A stretch of 64,000 nucleotides of DNA, from assembly GCF_000276665.1 (NCBI RefSeq), contig NW_004955417.1, forward strand, positions 27,569,479 through 27,633,478. Direction: 5' to 3'. Source of the DNA: Chinchilla lanigera (taxonomy: Eukaryota > Chordata > Mammalia > Rodentia > Chinchillidae). Shown piece after piece: positions 22,607 through 33,539 of this stretch. The number at the start of each line of letters is the position of its first letter. The first letter of the stretch is position 1. The position numbers were made by a program, and so were the translations under genes. The notes beneath the pieces were generated by a model that was not told the DNA's origin, did no database searches, and worked only from the letters and a program-made list of their open reading frames with translations.

Positions 22607-23595
22607 TCCCCAGATTAACTAGAATCTTTTCGCTCAATTCAGGTTTCTAGTGAGAGTAGATGGCTGGAATTATGATCATTGACCTGAGTTACCCAATACT
22701 TCCTTGCTGAAGTGAAGAGATCTGCTCACTACTTGAGCATTCTGTGAGGGAGTGAGTCTTCATCTTCATCATCATCAGACTCCAATCCTGTTATCACTAA
22801 GACAAGTACGTAGTGACAATAGAGTGATCCTCTTATAGAAGCACAGCAGGGATGAGGGAAAATATGTCAGCAGTCCTGGAGTAGAAAATTATGACTTCTT
22901 ACAGTGTGAGTTAGAAAAATGTTTAGTTATTTTTCATTTTTCTAAGAAAAAATTTAAATTATCATGTTCATTTAGAAATGAGCCAGAATTTGGAAATATG
23001 AAATGATGTTTTATCAATTCACCTAACCAGATATATTTTAAAATTTTCAACACTTACGTTAATAAAAGCTAAAAGGAAAAGAAAAAAAATCCTTCTGGAG
23101 TAGAAGTGAAGAAAAATCGTATTTCTACACTTGGATGTCTTTCTTCCAAGTGTTGAGATTTTAGTCAAAGCATTGCTCAGCAACTGTTGGTTTATTATCA
23201 GGGTTTGTTGATTTTAAGTTACATGCAGCAAGTGTTGGGGAGGGGGTAGAAGGCACTGTGCTAAGAAACAGGCGGATCTAAAGGAGAGTAACACACCCAG
23301 GTGTGGCCAAGGAGATTGTAATGCAGGGGGAAAGACAGAACAACTACTGGCACTATGACCTGAAAATGCATTTCTTAAGATTTGAGGAAAAGAAACTACA
23401 TAACTATTTGCATACTTACTGTTTGTTAAATCTGCTTTTAGAAATGAGTTTTTCCCCTTACCATGCTAATTCTCATGTCTTTGTTATGTTGCTCTGGTGC
23501 ATTTAGCTTCATAAAGAGCCCTTTTTTCATTTAGCATTGTTAAGAGTACAATTAAAAGAGTGGTAGGTGAGTGCTAATGATTTCGATTTATAAAT
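22607..23595. other. Unique AT-rich DNA
   Basis: Nothing recognised. Local inverted repeat around 23,127-23,155 (cacttggatgtc / tccaagtgttg). Confidence 0.4.
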
Positions 23596-23608
23596 AAAAA
23601 GCTATTTC

Positions 23609-23705
23609 GGGCTGGGGATTTAGCTCAGCGGCAAAAGCGCCTGCCTGGCATGCGCAAGGTCGTGAGTTCGGTTCCTGGTACCGGAGAAAAACAAAAACAA
23701 AAACA
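23609..23705 (+). mobile_element. Young ID-like SINE with target-site duplication
   Basis: 'gggctggggatttagctcag' head, B box gagttcggttc, GGTACC, and a CAAAAA-patterned tail. Direct repeat aaaaagctatttc at 23,596-23,608 and 23,707-23,719. Almost the same sequence as the copy at 7,235. Confidence 0.94.
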
Positions 23706-23719
23706 AAAAAAGCTATTTC

Positions 23720-24950
23720 ATAGTTAGCTGGCTTTACTTTCTTTTGCAGTGCAGCAATTTGAGACTATCTCATATGTTAGATCAATCATATTAAAATTAA
23801 AACAGTGAGTTAAATATTAAAATACCAGCCAGATGCAAATCTACAAACAGCAGTTGCATTGTGCAGCTTTTACTACTAGAAACACATCAGATACCCAAAT
23901 TTCAAGTCATAACATTTCAGTAAAATATATAATGTGTGGCTTCCATTAAAAAATATTAATGAATGGAAATAGCAGAACATTTTTATATGAAGTATTGGGC
24001 CTGTCGTCACTCCCATTTACAAAGGCTGGAAACTGTCGACAGCAGGTCTTGTTGCAAGAGCATCTTGGGTTATAATGGAAGAAGTAGAGAGGTCAAAGCA
24101 GCCGATGTGAAAGCAGGGAATGGAGTATGTTTTCCCAGGCGCTCCTTGAGGGAAAACACTTTCATACAAAGGAAATAAGAAGTTTAAATTGACTTGTCAA
24201 AGCTAAGAGAGCCACTCATGGGGGTGTAAATATAGTCATCAAATATAGCGATTAGACATTCGCACTGGCTCCAGACTCATTCTGAAAGCAGAAATGGGAT
24301 TGCATGGGCTGCAGTTTCGGAGAGTGGAGGTGCTTGAGTGAACCCAGGGATCCATTTCCTAGCCTGCTAGCTCTCTCGAGGGCAGTTCTAAGAGCTGTGA
24401 TCTCTTTTCCACCCACTAGACTTCTTTCAACCACCTAGTTCCACTTTCTAAATATACAGCACTGAATTCTCTGCGCAGCTGTTTTACCCTCCGTTGCCTG
24501 CCGTTTGTATGCTGCTCGGTACTGAGTGGGAACTTCCAGTTAGGAACTTCCAGTAGGAGACACAGCACAAGGCAAGTCAAGCCGGTGTGAAAGAAACTGA
24601 CACTGTCAGAAAGATTTTGAGTTGGACCTTAAAGATAATGAACGGCAGCGGCATCATTGCTCCCACAGCCAACATTCGCTACGCATTTCCCTATTTCTAA
24701 CGGCGTCCAGACTTTGACCTGGGTAACATGCATCCTCTACCATAAGCTCAAGTACTTTTGGGGAAACTTATCCCACTTCTAAGATTCTGGGGTGCTGTGG
24801 TTAGTTTAGTGGCATCATTGGCACATTCCATTTCCCTGCCCAGCTGTGCCATGGGGCGAGAGGTATGGGATGCAAGGAGGAGGATATGACCCAAACAGGG
24901 TGACCTTCAGGACTCTTGTTTAGATGCTGGAAAGGCTCTGTTTCTTCTTC
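23720..24950. other. Unique DNA
   Basis: No recognised gene or repeat. The plus frame at 23,963-24,178 has no similarity I know. A 13-base direct repeat (taggaacttccag-like) occurs at about 24,529-24,554. Confidence 0.4.
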
Positions 24951-24953
24951 CAG

Positions 24954-25098
24954 CACCATGGTGCCCGGAACCACAACAGTCTCTGCCAAACGTAAGCGAA
25001 GCCGAGGGCAAGATAAGGAGGCCCCTGTACAGACAGCTGCGAAGAAACATACCTCTCAACCTGAAGCCTGTCTCACTGTGGCACCAACCCTTCCTTAG
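24954..25098 (+). other. Candidate small coding exon before telomere-like tract (unrecognised)
   Basis: The tract 'ctctgtttcttcttccag' gives a strong acceptor (AG at 24,952-24,953). Four bases later is an ATG in good Kozak context (caccATGg, 24,958) opening a 46-codon frame, rich in Lys/Arg (KRKRSRGQDK), that stops at TAG 25,096-25,098. The stop lies inside the first TTAGGG unit of the tract that follows. A donor-like gtaagc at 24,992-24,997 could end the exon earlier. I do not recognise the protein. It could be an alternative first coding exon, a decayed gene end, or chance. Confidence 0.2.
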
Positions 25099-25146
25099 GG
25101 TTAGCGTTAGGGTTAGGGCTGGGAAGTTAGGGTTAGGGAGTTGGGG
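25095..25146 (+). repeat. Short interstitial telomere-like tract (TTAGGG)n
   Basis: Exact TTAGGG at 25,095, 25,107, 25,113, 25,127 and 25,133, with variants ttagcg (25,101), a diverged unit at 25,119-25,126 and agttgggg at the right edge. Five exact units in about 50 bp is far beyond chance. Such short internal tracts in rodents are usually attributed to telomere-type sequence inserted during double-strand-break repair. Confidence 0.88.
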
Positions 25147-25514
25147 TCATGTTTTATTATTTTATTATTATTAGAGTTATGTTTTGGGTTAGAGTTTCGC
25201 TCTGTTGAATTTGTTTTGATGAATGCATGTTGCTGAATGCCCACAGGTTTGAATGAGGCAGTTGAAATAGAGTAGAAGTTGGCCTGTTCCTGACACAATG
25301 ATATCAAAGAGATGCAAATAATTCATGAGCCCTTGGAAGTTATAGTACAAATTGGTGTTTGCGTGTGAAGGTGTACATAGTACAGTAGGGCAAATGCATA
25401 ACAAGTGGATAGGAGAGCAATATAGGAGGATAGAGAACTTGAGCTCTGAATTTTGGACCCTTTCTAGGCAGTCAGTTACTGGGGTTTGATTTGGGAATAT
25501 GAAAAAAGTAGCAG
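25147..25514. other. Unique DNA
   Basis: T-rich start with TTATTA repeats (25,152-25,172); otherwise nothing recognised. Confidence 0.4.
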
Positions 25515-25695
25515 ACACTTGTTGAGTACTTTCTATGTTGTGGACATTATGCATGTGTCATCTCCTTTAATTGCTGAAATCTCTGCCAAAGTACCGTAAT
25601 TTTCTTTGTTTCACAGACCATGAACATGGTTCGTTACACGTCTAGTTAGTGGCAAGGCTGGAGTTGAAACCTTTGTCTTGTGATCTCACAGCTCA
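25515..25695 (-). mobile_element. MIR-like SINE, antisense
   Basis: 'cttgttgagtactttctatg', 'tgtcatctcctttaattgct', 'gtggcaaggctggagttgaa' follow the reverse MIR order with gaps. Confidence 0.6.
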
Positions 25696-27105
25696 TACTT
25701 TTAAGGCTTTAGTTTGCCACTTTCTGGTCATAATGAAAGTAGTGTTTTTAAAAGACTACTCTGGTAGCAGTGCCCAGAAGGATTTGGAGGGGAAGAAAGG
25801 AAGAGACCGAGCAAGGAAAAATAACTGTGGCATGAAATTTTGCAGCTGAAGAGAACATAGTTGCAATCTTGTTCAATCCCATTCCCTTGACAGACACATC
25901 TGGGGCCTAAAAATCATGAAATTTAAAGTGAGGTAACTAATCAAGTAACTCCTGACGCACAGTTCAGCAATTTTCCTCCTATATTATGCATGTGATAGTA
26001 CAATTATTTGAATGTTATGTGGTAATAATTTAGGGTAGGGCAGTTTTGGTGAGGATAATGTAAGGGAATAGCTGAGATATTGTAACAAAATTAATAGTGC
26101 TGATATGTGACTATCAATAGTATGTAGCTGCTGACTAAATGTTAAAATAAATAAAGTAAGGCTTAATCATGGAGCAGTTGTGGAGATTCCTCCCCTGGAA
26201 AGTTTGTGGGAAGTGATGATGCCAGTGACTGAGAAACGGAAGCTGGAGGGAAAAAACCCTAGTGTTGCTGTTGTTGTAGATAATAAATTCTGCTTCAGTT
26301 ACATTCAGTTTGAGATGATAGTGAAGGGCTGAAGTATAACACCATGCCGACATCCAGGAATGCAGGGTTAAAACTGGCGATGCAGTTTTAGATATTAGTT
26401 TTCTGAGGAAGTGATATTTGAAACCATAATTTTATCGTTAATTTTAAAGTAAGAGTAAAACAAAGTGAGGGTATTATTATTAATCTCTAAAAAGACCCAT
26501 AGTCTTTTTAAGTACCTGAAAATATTTGTAGTTCTTATACTGGACTTGGATAAAAACCCTCCAAAAACTAACATGGGCAAGGTTGTACTTTATTGTGGTT
26601 ACCATTCTAATATGCTGTCACAGATTAGGAGCTTATGTATTAGTGATTAATTCCTGTGTAGATGTATTTTAACAGTAGGTTGGCCAAAATCCTTCCATGT
26701 CACTTCGAATACTGTTCTGATTCATTGAAGATTCTCATCTATAGTTTTAGGGTAAAATCAGAGTGCATGTCCAAACATCTCCTGATTACATCAATTATTT
26801 TAGCCTGTTTCCCTTTTTGTGATTACACTAAAATTGTAAAATTCACCACTTTCAAACAATTTCCTCCCTTAACCTATCTTCATGTGATTTTTACCTGTGA
26901 AGCTGAAACTAACAGCATTTGCTCACTTTTATGTTTCACAGTATATCTTATCATGAAAAACATCCCTTGAAATATTTCCAAAAATTAATTGATATTAATG
27001 CAAACTAAGCAATAATGTTCTTTTTCTGCTGACATGGCAAATGTGTTTATTTCACCCTCACCCCATTACACTGCCAGCCCAGCGTTCTGATCGGCCGGAG
27101 CCATT
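25696..27105. other. Unique AT-rich DNA
   Basis: No gene or repeat recognised. Confidence 0.4.
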
Positions 27106-27269
27106 ACTTAATCTCACTCCCTCACCACAGGATGGGCTCAGCTGGGGCGAGACCTAAGTCACCTGAGTGTCGCTGCTCTGGGCACAAGGATGAAGGAGTG
27201 GCATTCCATCATGGGCAGTTGGGAGCTTCCTGAGTGGACCTGGGATGCAGCTAGCTCAAGGCAGAAAGG

Positions 27270-27400
27270 CTCTCGCTGTCCTGTCGGCCCTATGATGTCA
27301 GGGGAAACATCACTGTCAAAGTCAGCACTGTGGAAGTGAAGCACAAAATCCAGAACGAAGCCAAATCCGTGACAAAACATGCACAGGCTTCTAGAGCAAC
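27270..27400 (+). pseudogene. Possible decayed ubiquitin-like fragment (weak)
   Basis: A plus frame reads GNITVKVSTVEVKHKIQNEA, which can be set against the ubiquitin segment around its first helix (the KTITLEV strand and the VKAKIQ helix) if about seven residues are missing. No start, no double-glycine end and no poly(A) tail are visible. The resemblance may be chance. Confidence 0.15.
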
Positions 27401-27974
27401 CAGTTCTGAACTCTTATGGGAGTCTGGGTTTTTTACTCATGGGAGCCAGTGAACCGCCTTGCTGCTTTTCCGTCTGTGTTGAGTCTTCTTGAGCCTCACT
27501 GCCAGCATCCTAAGGGGCAGAGCTTGTTTCTGCCCGTTCCAGAAGGCTCCGTCTTCACAGCTCCACACTCAGCTCTCCCTTGGCCGAACTGTGGTGATGA
27601 TGGCGGAAGGCCTCCACTCGGAGCCAGACTTACCCATGGCTACTCCTGAGGTGTGCACGTGTCCTCGTGCTCGCGGACTCGCGTCCCAATGAGCTCATTC
27701 CTCAGCGGTGTTCTGGTCCTCTGGGATTTACAAACCTGTGTGCTGTTTCTCAGAGGAAGGAAGGGCACGTTGTTCCGCCTGCCAAGATCTCCTCCCCTTC
27801 GGGATGAGTTACAGATATTCCTGCTTCTTAGTCCCATGACTGTTTCACTATTTAATAAGTCTTAAGATGTCTTAGGAGAAGAAAAGCATACATCTGAAAA
27901 GAAATAAAGAGTAAATGCAATTGGGTATTTTTCCTAACGCTGACTCCTTTAACTACACATGGGAGGGATTCTAT
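27401..27974. other. Unique DNA
   Basis: GC-richer at 27,440-27,830 with overlapping frames; nothing recognised. Confidence 0.35.
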
Positions 27975-28165
27975 ATCGGTGCGCAATGGTAGCCGTTAGT
28001 CACACAGAGCTGCTGAGCACTTGGAATAGGACCCGGGTAACCGAGGAACGTAACGTTTAATGTTATTTAGCCTTTGTTAATGTAATGATACATTTAATAG
28101 AAACTTAATTTTAGTCACGTGTGGCCCGTGTGGCTATGGCTAGTCCTGCCACAATGCGCAGCCCA
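27975..28165. mobile_element. Possible ancient hAT-like DNA transposon remnant
   Basis: The ends look like imperfect inverted repeats (gtgcgcaatggtagcc on the left; ggctagtcctgccacaatgcgcag on the right, in inverse order), with 'gctgctgagcacttgg' and 'gtggcccgtgtggctatggc' inside, as in a common mammalian MER-type element. Orientation and family uncertain. Confidence 0.4.
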
Positions 28166-28329
28166 ACAGGACATCAACCTTAGAATAGTACAGGGTTACA
28201 CAGAACAATTGACAAAAAGCAAAGCAGAGCAGTAGGCTAACAAGTTACTTTCATAGCCTTTTTTTATCCTTGGGTTGCTGTTATACAATGAGATTTTATT
28301 CACTTAATTCAAACCAAGTGGGATTCCTG

Positions 28330-28584
28330 GACTCCTCTTCCTCCCTCACTGGTCACAGCTGATTGGTCACCAAGTCCTAGCTCTCCCACGTCTTCATATG
28401 GCTTGAAGGCATCCCCTCCTTCCCTCTTCATCACTACTGTCTGGGTCCTGTCTGGTCTTTATTATGTTAATAGCTTCCTCATTTTTTTCTTTATTTTCAC
28501 TTATTCCTTTTTATTTCACTTCCTACCCCCGGAGCAATCTGTCCCAAAAACAATTTCATCACATCACTTTCTTGTAGAACACAC
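28330..28584 (+). mobile_element. L2 LINE 3' region, first part
   Basis: 'ttattatgttaatagcttcc', 'ggagcaatctgtcccaaaaa' and 'ttcatcacatcactttcttg' match the L2 3' region (cagccagagtgatcttt... tgatcatgtcac) at low identity. It continues after the MER5-like insertion and reaches an L2 3' end near 29,155. Confidence 0.5.
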
Positions 28585-28748
28585 TCCCCCCTCAGAGTGT
28601 GGGCCACAACCCGTGGTATAGCTCATGGCTCACGGCTCGGTTTCTCCATTAGAAACCGGAATACCTGGCTCCACCTCAGACTGAATTAGACTCTGCAGAG
28701 ATCTACAAAGGCACCCTCTGCGCAGTGATGAGCTTGAGAAGCACTGTT
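28585..28748 (-). mobile_element. MER5A-like hAT-Charlie MITE
   Basis: 'agtgtgggccacaacccgtg', 'ctccattagaaaccggaata', 'ccacctcagactgaattaga' and the end 'gcttgagaagcactgttgc' reproduce reverse MER5A, including the terminal inverted repeat (compare gagaaccactg). It interrupts an L2 relic, so it jumped after the L2. Confidence 0.72.
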
Positions 28749-29155
28749 GCAGCGGGATGATAAAGCGGCTCAGCAAATCTTCGAGGCTTCACGTGCGTTT
28801 GCCCTGCTCTGTTTTCAGCCTCATCTGCAGGTCCCTTCGTGGCCTCTTAAAACCTGTGCTCCGAGTGGCACAAAATAATGTGCAGCCATGTGTATCTGTC
28901 TTTGCTCCTCTGTCTGAACAACCTTTTCTCTCTGATTATCAAGGCCCAATTGAAGTGTTTCTGTGGTTCCTCCTGAGAGTTGGGTATATCCTCTTGGTAC
29001 TTACACTGACTTGAATAGATCCCTCTTTTGTACCATGTACGACTGTGGATTACAAGCTTTTGTGTATTTCCTATCCTAGAACTTTCTGAGGGTAGGCATT
29101 ATTTTCTAAGCAGGTATAGTATGTTCTCAATACTTCCTTGCTGAATGAATAGTTT
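28749..29155 (+). mobile_element. L2 LINE 3' end
   Basis: 'ttcacgtgcgtttgccctgc', 'ttgaagtgtttctgtggttcc' and then 'gagggtaggcattattttct' and 'ctgctgaatgaatag-like' close, as in the L2 tail (gagggcaggga... ttgttgaatgaatga). Continues the block at 28,330. Confidence 0.55.
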
Positions 29156-29784
29156 ATTTCAAGAGCAACTATTAGATAATGGTGGTAATTCACAGAGTCA
29201 CTGCATCTCAGAGGTGGAAAGCCCCTTACTGGCACCTTTTAGTAGATTTTCGTCTTGTAAGAGGAAAATTGAAGACTAAAGTTGAATGACTTTTCTAAAA
29301 TTACCGATATGGTAACAATTTTCTTGACCCATGCTAGGACACTATAGCACAGGCAGCTAATAAGCATGGTAAACTTGTTTTTCTCTCTCTGGACTAAATC
29401 TCCCTTGATTAGTAAGAACGACTAAGAAATTGGGGTATTCTTGATTTTTTCTGCTAACCCTTTCCTCACCTTTCCCTCATGGGGAATGGCAGGGCTCTTT
29501 TCTATCTCCCTTTCAGTTCACTGTTACATGACTCTAATCAGAAAGATAGTGAAGTAATTAGGGATGCAGTACCATCAGTACACAGCTGATAGTAAGCTCT
29601 GCATCTCCTTTCATCAGATCTAGGATGTGGTTTCTTGAGTTTCACGGTGTCTGGCAGAGCACAGGCCACAGAGGAGAGCAATTGGACCAGGCACCATCTA
29701 GATAAGGTGAAAGCAATAGTCCAGAGGAGGGTGACATCAGGAGCCAGTCACCCTGCAGAAGACAAACCCACCCCGTCCCAACCT
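29156..29784. other. Unique DNA, weak ancient repeat at 29,190-29,320
   Basis: 'gcatctcagaggtggaaagc' to 'gacttttctaaaattacc' is faintly MIR/L3-like. The rest shows nothing recognised. Confidence 0.3.
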
Positions 29785-30170
29785 GTTTTCTGTTGCTAAT
29801 AGCAACATCACACACTGGGTAAGTGATAAAGAAAAGATGGTTATTTTGGCTTGCAATTTCAGCTCAAGACAGAGAAGGCCCCGTGGGTAGTCTTGCTGGC
29901 AGAGTGCCACGGTGGTGCAGAGCAGGAAAGGTGAGAGACAAGGGGGGTGGGACTCAGCCAGATCAGCAGACCCACTCTCAATACTTCACCTCAGCCAATC
30001 ATTGCACCCATTCAGTCACAGGAGTAGCTGAGCCATCCATGAGGGCAGAGCCCGCATGGCCTCTTACAGGTCTCGCCTGGTCTCATTTCTTAGTATCTCA
30101 AAATGCAGATGAAATTTCAACATGACTTTTGGAGGCAAGAAGCCATATTCAAACCACAGCACGCCCTCTG
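29785..30170 (-). mobile_element. MaLR-type LTR, antisense
   Basis: 'ttttctgttgctaatagcaa', 'cacactgggtaagtgataaa', 'ggttattttggcttgcaatt', then 'tgacttttggaggcaagaag' and 'ccatattcaaaccacagca' give the reverse of a MaLR LTR from end to start. No internal region. Confidence 0.75.
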
Positions 30171-30861
30171 GTCTCTGCAAGACACGCATTTGTGGGAAAT
30201 CTTGGGTTGCAGCCTATTTTAAATTTCCTGGATTTTTCCCAGAATGTTTATAATCACTTCCTACATATTTTAAAATAAACACTATTGTCTTTTCTTCCAG
30301 TTGGGAAACTTGTTATGGTCTTATTTTCTTGTATGCACTATATTTCAGGCCTATGTTGATGACTTCTATATCAATTATAATGGTTCCTACAAATCCCTGG
30401 GTTTGATTTTTTTTTTTTTTTGGCCATGAATCTCCATTAGAAAATGTGCTTGGGATGTCTGGTATTCTACTACAATTATTTCTGGATTATAGCTGACGTC
30501 AAGATCTTGACCTGGGGAGACAATAATCTAAAAGAGTCATTTATAAGTGTTATATTTTAGTGGGAATTCATTGACTTTATTTCAAATGTGTAGCATGTAG
30601 TATTGTAATTACAGGATGATTATGACATTGATCTTCATTTTAGGAAGACACTGTTTGAATTTTAAAGACTTTCTATATCTGTTGCATATTATACGTCTGA
30701 GCCTAACTGATGTTCTACTAAATGCTATGTCACTATATAATACGAGCTCCAAACTGAGATACTTCAGGGAGTGAAGGAATTGCAATTAATAATCACAACT
30801 GGTCAACAGGTTTCAAAAGGTCTGTTCTTGGAAAACCAGGAGAGTGTCAGACAAAGTGAAA
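30171..30861. other. Unique AT-rich DNA
   Basis: A T-run at 30,408-30,421; nothing else recognised. Confidence 0.4.
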
Positions 30862-30871
30862 CAGTAATTTC

Positions 30872-30973
30872 TTTTCTTTTCTTTTCTTTTCTTTTTTTGT
30901 GGTACCGGGAATCAAACTCAGGACCTTGCGCTTGCCAGGCAGGCTCTTGTGCCACTGAGCTATAGCCCCGGCC
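30872..30973 (-). mobile_element. Young ID-like SINE, CTTTT tail, target-site duplication
   Basis: Reverse order: (CTTTT)n tail, GGTACC, 'gggaatcaaactcaggacct', 'tgcgcttgccaggcaggctc', 'ctgagctatagccccggc'. Flanked by cagtaatttct (30,862) and cagtagtttct (30,974), one mismatch. Confidence 0.92.
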
Positions 30974-30984
30974 CAGTAGTTTCT

Positions 30985-31310
30985 ATTATTCTTGTTTTTT
31001 CACACTTTAAGTATGATAGTTCCTAGGGAATGTGTTGTGTTAAATGTAACTGTTCTGTGATATCTAGTCATTGCCAAGAACTACAGTAAAAGCCTGCTTA
31101 GACTTTGGTCAGGGAAACAATATATACCTATAACCACTTTAAGCGAGCGTGTGTAGTGCAGTGAAAGCTTGACAGGGAGCCCAGAGAAATAGATTTGGAC
31201 ATTAGCCTTGAAATTTAATCACTCCTTTTGGTCAAATCACTTAATGTCTTTGAAGCATCACAAATATATTGTCCTAAAAAATAACAATTTCCTATCATCA
31301 TAAAATACAA
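30985..31310. other. Unique AT-rich DNA
   Basis: Nothing recognised. Confidence 0.4.
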
Positions 31311-31405
31311 TACCAGTCTGTACTCCCACCAACAGTGGAGCAGAGCTCCTTCTTCCCTACTGCCCCACCAGCATTTGTTATTGGTTGATTTCTTTTTTTG
31401 ATATT
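31311..31405 (-). mobile_element. L1 ORF2-tail fragment, inverted part of a 5'-inverted L1
   Basis: 'cagtctgtactcccaccaac' then 'agcatttgttattggttgat' is the reverse of the L1 stretch just before the point where the plus-oriented L1 block at about 31,470 begins. Reverse upstream segment followed by forward downstream segment is the layout made by twin priming. Confidence 0.65.
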
Positions 31406-31464
31406 TTATTAATTAATTTTATTGGTACATTTTAAATATACATAATAATCACATTCTTCATAGA

Positions 31465-32255
31465 AAATTTATACCTGTACATCAGTATGGAGATTCCTCA
31501 AAAACCTAAAACTAGAGGTTCCATTTGACTTGGCTATTCCCCTTCTTGATATTTTTCCAACAGAATTAAAAACATCATACCACAGTGATATATGCACACC
31601 CACGTTTATAGCAGCAAAGTTTGTAATAGCTAAATCTTGAAAACAGCCCAAATACCTATCAACAGATGAATGGATAAAGAAAATATGGTTTTTATATACA
31701 ACGGAGTACTACTTTGACATAAAGAAGGATAAACTTGAGACGTTTTTAAGTATATGGATGTACCTGGAGACTATACTTTTGGCGGGGGTGGGTACTGGGA
31801 ACTGAACTCAGGACCTCGCACTTGCCAAGTAGGTGCTGTGCCACTGAGCTGTCTCCCCGGCTGAGACTATACTTGTAAGTGAAATAAATAGGACACATAT
31901 GTTTTAATATCGCATTGTTCTTCTTGTGTGAGAAACCAAAATTGTAAATAAGGACCAGAATGATTGACAGATATTGGGAATTAGGAAGAAAATAATCAAA
32001 TGAGAAGGTGAACAAGGAAGAGAGGAGGAGGAAGGAAAGGAAGGGAAAAGAAAAAAAGAGAACAAAAGGAAAAACTGGAAACAAAGCTTTGCAAGTAAGA
32101 GGGGAAGAAGAGTTGAAGGGAGAGGAAGGGAATGGGAAGAAAAGGAATAAGATATGTCACATACAGGTACAAATTCCCTGTGATGTGATCATTATTTACA
32201 TAGAGTGGACCAATAAAATTAATTTTAAAATACAGTGTAAATCACCACTTCTGTT
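31465..32255 (+). mobile_element. L1 3' end, interrupted by a SINE
   Basis: 'cagtatggagattcctcaaa', 'ggctattccccttcttgata', 'acacccacgtttatagcagc', 'atcaacagatgaatggataa', 'atacaacggagtactacttt' follow the L1 ORF2 tail; after the SINE at 31,779-31,862 it goes on with 'agtgaaataaataggacaca', a purine-rich 3' UTR (31,995-32,150), and a 3' end 'gtggaccaataaaattaatt'. Stops and frameshifts show it is dead. Confidence 0.82.
31779..31862 (-). mobile_element. ID-like SINE nested in L1, with target-site duplication
   Basis: 'ggtactgggaactgaactca', 'ggacctcgcacttgccaagt', 'gccactgagctgtctccccg'. Direct repeat gagactatactt at 31,767-31,778 and 31,863-31,874. The poly-T tail is short and G-rich (ggcgggggtg), unusual for the family. 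Confidence 0.9.
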
Positions 32256-33539
32256 ATAAAAGCTTTTTCCAGTTTTTTTTTTTTTAATTCAGGGTCCCAG
32301 TAAAATTCATGAATTATTGCAGTTGGTTGGTACTTATCAGGTCTTGCTCAAACTGAGGTTCCTCCACTCTCCATTTCTTCACTTTTTTCTTGCAGTGTAT
32401 TTGTACCCACTGGTTTCATCCTGTACAGTGTCCTCAGTGTGTTCCAGAGACTCTGTGGAAAGATGGCAATCCTGGTGCAGTGTGGAATGTGCCAGGTCCT
32501 CTGAATTTCCTGTAGATTGGGAGATGGGTCTAGAAAAACACAAACAGCTTTGGTTTTGGTAAGACAACCTCACCAGCAGTGTTTCAGCTTCCGTGAGAGG
32601 GCATGTGATGCCTGAGTGACATATTTACGATGTCAGCATCTGTTGCTGTTTAATCAGTATTTAATGCCTAGATCCACTTGTTAATTAGGGGGTTTCAATT
32701 TATTTCTGACCTCATACACTTTTGTTAAGCTAGGGTAAGTGATCAGAGCTGTAATTAAGATAAAGATTTAATTAAGAAAATATTAACAACATTTATGTCT
32801 ACATGTACATATTTCACCTTCCAGATGTGTTTATTGATTGAGAGAACAGAAACAGAAATAATTTTATAATGCTATAACTGAAAGATAATTGGAATTCTAT
32901 TTTCCCAGGCCCACTTACTATAATAGCTTCACAGTTTTTATGACGTGATAATTAATAAGTAACTTCCAATCTTGCTAAATACACAAAATTAATTAATAAA
33001 ACTTATTTATACGAATATTCACTAATTTTTTCATTACTCTTGGCCTTGAATCCCAGTCATTAAACTAATCTCTAGCTTCTTTCTCAGGGACAGACAATAT
33101 ATTCTTTCTCTCATGCTGTGCTCTTTGGTCACCACTAATAAAATACTATTATTTTAATTTAAAATGACATTATGGTCCTATAATAGTCATGCACTTTGAG
33201 TTGCTTCTTCAATAATGCTGATTAACTTTGGATAAGCCAGTCATATTGTACCATTCAATTCCTGGTCAAGAAATAATATGTTGTCATTTGACAACTGGCA
33301 AAGATTAATAGTCAGCTGTGAGTACTGCGCTGACTGACTCACTCACGGATTTAAACCAAGACCTTGGCCTCGTTATCATGCTATTGTAATCTACTGAGCA
33401 AAACAGCTACAAAAATAAATTCTGCAAACAGGAAGTAAAAAATTCTGCTATTTGTGTCTCTAAGCCTAAGCTACTGTGCATCTGTGTGTTTTGAGTAATT
33501 CTATTAGCAGCAGGTGTTTTAGATATGAAGGACTGAAGG
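32256..33539. other. Unique AT-rich DNA
   Basis: No gene or repeat recognised. The GAT/ATTA-rich part 32,740-33,010 could be regulatory but nothing specific supports it. Confidence 0.35.
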
